Shown: piece by piece, positions 34,996 through 40,502 of the stretch
Layout: the number at the start of each line of letters is the position of its first letter
Numbering within the stretch: the stretch's first letter is position 1
Assembly (NCBI GenBank): GCA_013152385.1
Contig: JAADGL010000063.1
Span: 1-40,502, forward strand
Source of the DNA: Acidobacteriota bacterium
GTDB lineage: Bacteria; Acidobacteriota; Holophagae; Thermotomaculales; Thermotomaculaceae
Direction: 5' to 3'
DNA length: 40,502 nucleotides
Translations under genes and position numbers: made by a program
The notes under the pieces: model-generated
Told to the model about the DNA's origin: nothing
What the model saw: only the letters and a program-made list of their open reading frames with translations
The model's database searches: none

Positions 34996-36093
34996 TCAAA
35001 TCGGCAACGCATCAATAATAGCATAAGATTTTTTCAGAAAACCTTTCTTTTGCGGTTCATTCATTCTGCGGAAAAAATAATCTAAATTTCCTTTTAAAAT
35101 CATGCGTTTGGCTTGATCAGACGGGATGCCCCTCGCATTCAGGTAAAAAAGCTGATTTTCGTCGAATGAATGCATCGCGGTACCGTGGGAGCAGGACACA
35201 TTCTGATTCTCGATTTCCAGCTGAGGATACCCTGCGGAGAATGCTTCCGGGGAAAGAATATAGTTTTTTGCCTGCTGGTAGGCACGGGCTTCTTCGCTTC
35301 CGGGTTTTACGTGAATCAGGCCGTTCAGCGCAGAACGGCTGTTCCCCGCCGCGTATGTGACAGTATGCATGTCGGACTCGGTTTGCGGCGCGGAATGAAT
35401 GGCTTTCAGCACGGTATCGTTGACGGCGGAGCCTCCCGCAATAACTGCCTGATGCAGTTTCAGTCCGGCTCCCCTGCCGGAAAGGTCAAAAGATGCTTCA
35501 CTTCGAATATGTCCCGCCGGTGCCTGGAGATTGGAAAAAAGTAATTTTGCATTTTCCGCCAGCAGTACCCGGGTCCGAATAATTGCGAAAGCATTTTCCG
35601 ATGCCGAAGACGACAGATTCAGCTTCAAAGATGTGTTTTCCGGAAGATAAACCCGGATTTGGGCACTGATGAGGCTGTCGGCACCGGCTGCGTCCACATG
35701 AACCGTTAATTCGGCATTGATACCGGGATTCAGCAGAATCCGGATATCGGCCGGGCGTATTTCCCGGGCTTCTCCTGTGGAAACAGTGAGTTCGGGAACC
35801 TCCGGTGTTTTCTGCAGGATGAGAAAATCCGGGGCGGCATTGTCCCGCACCAGCCGGGAAAAAATGTCATCCTGAAAAGAGAAAGATTTGTGCCGGAAGA
35901 GTGCTTCCGCCTCTTTTTCCGAGGGGCCGTTTTCCTGCCGGACGGCGGTAGCGGTCAAATCGGCCCCCAGGCCGGATTCCGGCAGATGCCCTTCATCGAG
36001 AATCTTCTTTAGCTCATCTTTTTTCATACGGAAATACCGCCAGTCTTCATGAAGGCGGGTGGGGAATCGTTTCAAATCCGCTTGGATACTCAT
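34996..36093 (-). CDS. sufD: Fe-S cluster assembly protein SufD
   Basis: SufD forms the SufBC2D scaffold complex. This 365-residue protein is beta-helix rich and shows the family C-terminal pattern: EIENQNVSCSHGTAMHSFDENQLFYLNARGIPSDQAKRMI. The His in SCSHG corresponds to the conserved cluster-related histidine. The N-terminal half is less conserved, as usual. The ATG at 36093 has AAGGAG 6 nt upstream; an ATG at 36114 overlapping the sufB stop (ATGA) would add 7 residues, and both could be used. It lies between sufB and sufS in the same operon. Confidence 0.92.
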   Translation of the reverse strand: MSIQADLKRFPTRLHEDWRYFRMKKDELKKILDEGHLPESGLGADLTATAVRQENGPSEKEAEALFRHKSFSFQDDIFSRLVRDNAAPDFLILQKTPEVPELTVSTGEAREIRPADIRILLNPGINAELTVHVDAAGADSLISAQIRVYLPENTSLKLNLSSSASENAFAIIRTRVLLAENAKLLFSNLQAPAGHIRSEASFDLSGRGAGLKLHQAVIAGGSAVNDTVLKAIHSAPQTESDMHTVTYAAGNSRSALNGLIHVKPGSEEARAYQQAKNYILSPEAFSAGYPQLEIENQNVSCSHGTAMHSFDENQLFYLNARGIPSDQAKRMILKGNLDYFFRRMNEPQKKGFLKKSYAIIDALPI

Positions 36094-36110
36094 ATTGTTC
36101 TCCTTGACAT

Positions 36111-37511
36111 TCATCCGATGGAACCGTCCATTTCCAGCGCCACCAGCCGGTTCAGTTCCACCGCGTATTCCATCGGCAGTTCTTTTGTAAAAGGTTCCAG
36201 AAATCCATTGACAATCAATGAGGATGCTTCGGTTTCCGAAAGCCCCCGGTTCATCAGATAAAAAAGCTGGTCGTCCTGCACCCGGGATACCGTGGCTTCG
36301 TGGGTCAACCTTGTTGACGGGTCATAAATTTCCATTCGGGGGTAGGTGTCACTTCTGGACTTGTCACCGAACATCAGCGCGTCACAGCGGACATCGGATA
36401 CGCAGTTTTCTGCCCCGGGAACGGTTTTCACCCAGCCCCGATAGGATGCCCGGCCCGTTCCTTTGGAAATCGACTTGGAAATAATCCGGGAGGTGGTGTT
36501 GGATGCCAGGTGAAAAACCTTGGCGCCGCTGTCCTGATGCTGGCCGTCCCCGGCCATTGCCACCGTGAGGATTTCCCCGTGGGCGCCTTCACCTTTCAGG
36601 AGGACGGCGGGATATTTCATCGTCAGTTTGGACCCGATATTGCCATCCACCCACTCCACAACCGCATTGCGGTATGCGGCGGCCCGTTTGGTCACAAGGT
36701 TCAGCACATTATTCGACCAGTTCTGGATGGTGGAATACCGGATTCTTGCGCCATCCAGCGCGATAAGCTCCACCACGGCGGCGTGGAGGGAGTCGGCGGA
36801 ATACGTCGGGGCGGTACACCCTTCGATATAATGAACATCGGAGCCTTCATCTGCAATAATCAGGGTACGTTCAAACTGGCCCATGTTCTTCGCGTTAATT
36901 CTGAAGTATGCCTGAAGTGGGGTGTCCACTTTTACACCTTTGGGAACATAAATAAAACTGCCGCCGGACCAGACGGCGGAATTCAGTGCCGCAAACTTGT
37001 TGTCCGTGTACGGGATAATCGTACCGAAATACTTTTTGACCATCTCGGGATACTCCCGGAGTGCCGAATCCATATCCAGGAAAACAATTCCCTGTTTCGC
37101 GAATTCTTCTTTCATGGAATGATAAACCACTTCGGATTCATACTGGGCCGTAACGCCGCCGAGGAATTTCCGTTCCGCTTCCGGAATTCCAAGCTTTTCA
37201 AACGTGTCTTTGATATCAGCAGGCACGTCATTCCAGGTACTGCCGCCCTTTGCCTTTACAAAATAGTGAATCTTTGAAAAATCAATGGCATTTATCATGT
37301 CCTGATTGCCCCACCACGGCATCGGCATCTCCATAAATCTTTTGTAGCTTTTCAGGCGGAATTCCAACATCCATTCCGGTTCGTTTTTCATGGCGGAAAT
37401 AGCACGGACCACATCTTCGTTCAGCCCTGCCGCCGCCTTGTACAGATAATCTTCCGGGTTGGAAAACCCGTATTTATAGTCTTCGTTAATCGTTGTAAAA
37501 TTGTCTTTCAT
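36111..37511 (-). CDS. sufB: Fe-S cluster assembly protein SufB
   Basis: SufB is the main scaffold on which the new Fe-S cluster is built. The 466-residue length is normal. The N-terminal region ([44 protein letters not shown]), the core beta-helix with [21 protein letters not shown], and the C-terminal segment [21 protein letters not shown]...[24 protein letters not shown] are all typical. Cys in [12 protein letters not shown] is the usual cluster-ligand candidate. It follows sufC by 17 nt, and a GGAGGA-type ribosome site precedes the ATG at 37511. Confidence 0.96.
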   Translation of the reverse strand: MKDNFTTINEDYKYGFSNPEDYLYKAAAGLNEDVVRAISAMKNEPEWMLEFRLKSYKRFMEMPMPWWGNQDMINAIDFSKIHYFVKAKGGSTWNDVPADIKDTFEKLGIPEAERKFLGGVTAQYESEVVYHSMKEEFAKQGIVFLDMDSALREYPEMVKKYFGTIIPYTDNKFAALNSAVWSGGSFIYVPKGVKVDTPLQAYFRINAKNMGQFERTLIIADEGSDVHYIEGCTAPTYSADSLHAAVVELIALDGARIRYSTIQNWSNNVLNLVTKRAAAYRNAVVEWVDGNIGSKLTMKYPAVLLKGEGAHGEILTVAMAGDGQHQDSGAKVFHLASNTTSRIISKSISKGTGRASYRGWVKTVPGAENCVSDVRCDALMFGDKSRSDTYPRMEIYDPSTRLTHEATVSRVQDDQLFYLMNRGLSETEASSLIVNGFLEPFTKELPMEYAVELNRLVALEMDGSIG

Positions 37512-37528
37512 GGTGAAATCCTCCCCCG

Positions 37529-38272
37529 TCAGGAGATTCGGCTTGTGAGAAAATCGTATCCGTCCGATTCAATTTTATCCGCCAGCTCCATGCCTCCGTC
37601 CTTTGCCAGAGTTCCGTCGGCAAGGACAATTACCCTGTCCGGATTGAGGTAATTGAGCAGCCTCTTGTAGTGGGTAATCAAAAGAATCGCGGTACCGTTT
37701 TCCCTGGCCATGTTGATTCCGTCCGCCACCACCTTCATTGCGTCCACATCCAGCCCGGAGTCCGGTTCATCCAGAATTGCCAGCTTCGGTTTCAGCATCA
37801 GAAGCTGAAGAATTTCCAGCCGTTTTTTTTCACCGCCGGAGAATCCGTCATTCAGATATCGGTACAGAAAACTCTGGTCAATTCCCAGCTTTTCCAAAAT
37901 CCTCAACAGCTCTTTCTGAAAGAGGTCATAATCCAGCTTCCCTTCGTTCAGTGCCCGCGTGGCGGTTTGGAGAAACTTCACAACCGTTACCCCCGGTACT
38001 TCCACAGGCTGCTGGAATCCGAGGAACATTCCCATCTTTGCGATTTTGTCCGCCGAAAGCCCGACAATAGACTCACCGTCAAAAACAGCCTCCCCACCGG
38101 ACACGCGGTAGGCGGGATGGCCCATCAATGCGTAAGCAAGGGTTGATTTTCCCGTTCCGTTCTTTCCCATCACAACCGTGAGGGTGTCCGGCGCCACTTC
38201 CATACTGAGATTCCGGAGAATTTCCTTATTCTCAATGGAGACAGAAAAATTGCGTATACGTAACAGCGACAT
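37529..38272 (-). CDS. sufC: Fe-S cluster assembly ATPase SufC
   Basis: SufC is the ABC-type ATPase that drives conformational change in the SufBCD complex. The 247-residue protein has Walker [10 protein letters not shown] (about residues 35-43), the Q-loop [13 protein letters not shown], the signature [12 protein letters not shown], Walker [18 protein letters not shown] and the switch His in LITHYKRLL. It has no membrane part. The ATG at 38272 has AAGGAG 7 nt upstream. First structural gene of the operon, 46 nt after the Rrf2 regulator. Confidence 0.96.
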   Translation of the reverse strand: MSLLRIRNFSVSIENKEILRNLSMEVAPDTLTVVMGKNGTGKSTLAYALMGHPAYRVSGGEAVFDGESIVGLSADKIAKMGMFLGFQQPVEVPGVTVVKFLQTATRALNEGKLDYDLFQKELLRILEKLGIDQSFLYRYLNDGFSGGEKKRLEILQLLMLKPKLAILDEPDSGLDVDAMKVVADGINMARENGTAILLITHYKRLLNYLNPDRVIVLADGTLAKDGGMELADKIESDGYDFLTSRIS

Positions 38273-38318
38273 ATTGGTACTCCTTAATTTTAAAAAATCT
38301 GTTAGTCGGGAGACAGGG

Positions 38319-38768
38319 TTACATCCCCATCTGCTGCAGCCGTCCCGCCATCTTCTTTTCCTCCTGAATCAGGTCGGACAGTGAAATGGAAGACGTGAGC
38401 TTTTCAATATATTTATCTATGGATTGCATCACGGGTCGAAGGGCGCAGTCCACGGAATGAGAACATGGGTTGTTTTTTCTTACATTGGGGCACACATGAT
38501 TGTCAAACTCTTTGACCTCCAATGCCTTCAAAATATCGAAGACGGAAATTTCCGTACTCTCCCGTGAGAGCGAATATCCGCCGTTTTTTCCCCGGGCTGC
38601 CTGAATCAGCCCGCCTTTTCGGAGCTTGAACAGAATTTTCCCCACATAGCCGACCTTCAGGTTCTCAAATTCCGCGAGAACCGGGGCCTGAACCGGCTCC
38701 CCTTTACTTCTCTGCGCAATGGATAACATCAATTTCAAACCATTTGTCTGCAACGCTGTAAAATTCAT
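38319..38768 (-). CDS. Rrf2-family transcriptional regulator with three cysteines (SUF operon regulator)
   Basis: A 149-residue winged-helix regulator. The N-terminal DNA-binding domain contains VGYVGKILFKLRKGGLIQAARGKNGGYSL, the Rrf2 wing signature. Three cysteines follow as C93-x8-C102-x5-C108, the place where IscR and NsrR bind a [2Fe-2S] or [4Fe-4S] cluster; the wider first spacing is closer to NsrR-like proteins than to IscR. It lies first in the suf cluster and has an inverted repeat in its own promoter, so it probably senses Fe-S status (or NO/oxygen) and represses itself and suf. The start at 38768 follows AGGAGGG; the open frame to 38858 would cross the promoter. Confidence 0.93.
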   Translation of the reverse strand: MNFTALQTNGLKLMLSIAQRSKGEPVQAPVLAEFENLKVGYVGKILFKLRKGGLIQAARGKNGGYSLSRESTEISVFDILKALEVKEFDNHVCPNVRKNNPCSHSVDCALRPVMQSIDKYIEKLTSSISLSDLIQEEKKMAGRLQQMGM

Positions 38769-38787
38769 AATCAACCCTCCTGTTTCC

Positions 38788-38815
38788 AATATAGCAAACA
38801 TTACTAAAAAGTAAA
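38788..38815 (-). promoter_or_regulatory. suf operon promoter
   Basis: On the minus strand TTTACT (38815-38810), 16-nt spacer, TATATT (38793-38788), about 20 nt before the Rrf2 gene ATG. Confidence 0.55.
38801..38814. promoter_or_regulatory. Perfect inverted repeat in the suf promoter (candidate Rrf2 operator)
   Basis: TTACT - AAAA - AGTAA lies across the -35 box and spacer of the suf promoter, where bound repressor would block polymerase. It is the only clear dyad upstream of the regulator gene. Confidence 0.5.
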
Positions 38816-38939
38816 GAGAAAAAATGAAAAAAATTCGAATAGCGCCCGAAACGCACAACAGGGAAGGGAACGCGGGCCTTTCCCGTTTTCAAAGATTAAC
38901 CGTATATTTGTTCTTTTACCGGTACTTGTACTTTTTTCC

Positions 38940-38969
38940 TGTTGTGAACAACAGAGTGTAGGTTATAAT
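38940..38969 (+). promoter_or_regulatory. Proline dehydrogenase promoter with overlapping inverted repeat
   Basis: TTGTGA (38942-38947), 16-nt spacer, perfect TATAAT (38964-38969). A TGTTG - TGAA - CAACA inverted repeat (38940-38953) covers the -35 box and may be an operator. Confidence 0.5.
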
Positions 38970-39006
38970 TCTTTCCGTTGGAACAATTGATCCGATGGGG
39001 AGAAAA

Positions 39007-39915
39007 ATGGGATTCAAAAAAACAATTGTCAATCTGATGCCGAATCCGCTTGTAAAAGTCTTTGCCGCCCCGTATGTCGCGGGAACCGGCCTTGAAAGCG
39101 GGTTGACAACGGCAGAGCGGTTCTGGGAAGAGGACAAACTCCATTCAACCATTGACCTGCTGGGAGAAGAGGTCTATGACCACGACGAAGTGGAAGGCGT
39201 CGTATCCATCTATCTGGAGGCGGTGAAACAACTTCGGGGTAGAAGCTACGCAACCGTTTCGCTGAAACCGACCCAGCTCGGAATCTTTGAAAGCGAAGGC
39301 TATTGCCTTGGAAACATGCGGAAGATTATCTCCGCTGCCGGAAAACATAACCTCCATGTTACCATTGATATGGAAGATCACCCCTACACCGACGTGACCT
39401 TACGTTTCTTTCACGAATTGCGGGAAGAATTTGACAACGTCGGCACAGTGCTTCAATCCCGCCTCTTTCGTACCCGGGACGACATCCTTTCATTGCCGAA
39501 AAAACCATGCAAAATTCGAACCTGCATCGGGATATACAGTGAACCGGCAGACATTGCGCTTCAGAAAAAATCTGACATGAAAGAACAGCTTTTCCAGAAT
39601 ATGCAGCTTCTTTTGGAAAATGGCCACTATCCGGAAATTGCGACCCATGACGTGGCCTTGATCAACCGCTGTCTGAATTTTCTCAAAGAAAACAAAATTC
39701 CATCGGAACGCTATGAATTTCAGATGCTCATGGGTGTTCCCCGGAAAGCAATTCAGAAAAAACTCCTGAATCAGGGCGAAATTGTCCGCCTCTACGTCCC
39801 CTTCGCGGAAAAATGGAAATACGCCCTGGCATACTGCAAACGCCGCCTTTCCGCCAATCCCATGATGGCAGCCTACGTCCTGAAAAACATAGTCGGAAAA
39901 TCCACAGGGAGATAA
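39007..39915 (+). CDS. Proline dehydrogenase (monofunctional)
   Basis: This 302-residue FAD enzyme oxidises proline to pyrroline-5-carboxylate and passes electrons to quinone. It has the family TIM-barrel segments: YATVSLKPTQLG, HVTIDMEDHPYTD, LQSRLFRTRDDI, the EPADIAL segment and EIATHD (equivalent to IATHD), and the closing YEFQMLMGVPRKAI...VRLYVPFAEKWKYALAYCKRRL. The start at 39007 follows GGGGAG; an in-frame ATG at 38995 has no ribosome site. No P5C dehydrogenase domain or neighbour is present, so the second step must be encoded elsewhere. It is divergent from the suf operon. Confidence 0.93.
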   Translation: MGFKKTIVNLMPNPLVKVFAAPYVAGTGLESGLTTAERFWEEDKLHSTIDLLGEEVYDHDEVEGVVSIYLEAVKQLRGRSYATVSLKPTQLGIFESEGYCLGNMRKIISAAGKHNLHVTIDMEDHPYTDVTLRFFHELREEFDNVGTVLQSRLFRTRDDILSLPKKPCKIRTCIGIYSEPADIALQKKSDMKEQLFQNMQLLLENGHYPEIATHDVALINRCLNFLKENKIPSERYEFQMLMGVPRKAIQKKLLNQGEIVRLYVPFAEKWKYALAYCKRRLSANPMMAAYVLKNIVGKSTGR

Positions 39916-39971
39916 GTGTTCTCCGTGTAGTTCGCTTTAATGTGCGAGTGAATGTGATTGAAAAGGCAGGG

Positions 39972-40003
39972 CAAAACGGGGACTGGCAGCCTGTCCCGTT
40001 TTG
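39972..40003. repeat. Strong palindrome next to the transposase remnant (REP-like or terminator)
   Basis: CAAAACGGG(g)AC - loop - GTCCCGTTTTG: arms of 11 pairs with one bulged G and a 9-nt loop. It lies just downstream of the leftward transposase stop and about 55 nt after the proline dehydrogenase stop. On the plus strand the right arm ends in TTTTG, so it could also end the rightward transcript. REP-associated transposases normally have such palindromes nearby. Confidence 0.6.
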
Positions 40004-40006
40004 TTC

Positions 40007-40502
40007 TCACCCGGTCAGCCGTCTCAGCGAATAAACACCCGGCCCCGTTCCCACTGTGTAGGCTCCCCGGCCCTTCTTCTGAATAATTGTTCCCCCGAAG
40101 AGGCTGTATGCTTCCCGGATAAATCCCCTGGAGCCAATCACCAGCCCGTCGGAAAAATGACGGATCCGGTAACGGAGTATATCCGATTCTTTCAGCTCAA
40201 ACCCGGCAGCTTCCGCTTCTTTAAGCAGTTCCGGGGAAATCTTCCCGGTTTTTCCCTCTATTGGAATCCATCCCGCCGTTCTGATACAAATATGCCCGGT
40301 AAAGGGCAAAGGCTTTTCTTCTGTTTGAAAAGGGAAGGCCGTCCCATGACAGGAATCCATCCCGGTTCCCGGTCTGTACCCGATAAGCCATACCGCAGAA
40401 GCGGTAGTCTTCCGGCCTCTCCACCATCTCTGCCCGAACCGGGTTCAGGTCAATGTAGGCCAGACAGGCAAGGAGCGCTTCTCCCGATTCCAGCCAGGTA
40501 CT
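40007..40502 (-). pseudogene. REP-associated-type (IS200-like Y1) transposase, 3' part, frameshifted
   Basis: From base 40502 leftward one frame gives LAYIDLNPVRAEMVERPEDYRF, the hallmark C-terminal part of REP-associated tyrosine transposases, continuing to a stop at 40221. The family's last domain continues instead in a second frame: GKTGKISPELLKEAEAAG and LRYRIRHFSDGLVIGSRGFIREAY, ending at the TGA at 40007-40009. Moving from the first frame to the second needs a net +1 shift close to a GGGAAAAACCGGG run near 40240-40255, so a one-base insertion is the simplest reading. The catalytic HUH/Tyr part lies outside the window. It is probably inactive unless the shift is a sequencing error. Confidence 0.8.

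Noticed and set aside
33755-35026. 423-codon open frame on the plus strand
   Set aside because: It is antisense to sufS, whose motifs are complete. Composition effects of the real gene keep the shadow frame open.
40230-40260. Programmed -1 frameshift in the transposase at GGGAAAA
   Set aside because: The run looks like a slippery heptamer, but the frame change needed is +1, so a mutation or sequence error is more likely.

Overview
The window looks like ordinary chromosome from a Gram-negative-type (diderm) bacterium of moderate GC. Several products carry signal peptides and one looks like an outer-membrane beta-barrel. Many starts are preceded by strong AGGAGG-type ribosome sites. The gene mix (SUF operon with SufU, small SpeD plus SpeE, CIRCE-controlled groESL, DUF5916 and DUF6263-like exported proteins, monofunctional proline dehydrogenase, xanthine dehydrogenase-type hydroxylase) would fit a deep-branching lineage such as an Acidobacteriota- or Spirochaetota-like group. 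The phylum cannot be fixed from sequence reading alone. No prophage, CRISPR array or rRNA operon was seen; the only mobile-type gene is a broken transposase at the right edge.

Left part (1-7 kb): a leftward molybdenum hydroxylase operon (FAD, 2Fe-2S and Mo subunits, the last cut by the window edge), then a divergent rightward trio of touching genes: an unassigned P-loop protein, an organophosphate-type MFS transporter and a secreted metallophosphoesterase. From 6.9 to 10.3 kb lies nrdR-hsp20-lon, whose promoter sits so close to the nrdR ATG that the mRNA is predicted to be leaderless. From 10.3 to 13.9 kb, leftward, are the polyamine genes speD-speE behind a 24-codon leader ORF, and groES-groEL behind a sigma70 promoter that overlaps a CIRCE operator.

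Middle (14-28.5 kb): leftward genes for a chalcone-isomerase-like exported protein, a DUF6263-like exported protein, a 1158-residue hybrid sensor kinase (Cache, three PAS, kinase, receiver) and a degenerate phospholipase-C-like exported protein. Rightward follow 3-hydroxyacyl-CoA dehydrogenase, a zinc-ribbon/TPR protein overlapping uvrC, a nitronate-monooxygenase-type flavoprotein, an aspartase with an added cyclic-nucleotide-binding-like domain, a coiled-coil protein and tRNA-Ala(GGC). Between uvrC and the flavoprotein is a possible sigma54 promoter feeding a short two-hairpin RNA.

Right part (28.5-40.5 kb): a DUF5916-type outer-membrane protein, then a long leftward cluster rrf2-sufC-sufB-sufD-sufS-sufU followed closely by an ABC exporter pair. 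The Rrf2 regulator has three cysteines and a perfect inverted repeat in its own promoter. A divergent proline dehydrogenase gene follows, then a strong palindrome next to a frameshifted REP-associated-type transposase that runs off the window. The most interesting items are the speD leader ORF, the sigma54/short-RNA candidate, the regulatory-domain aspartase and the leaderless nrdR transcript.
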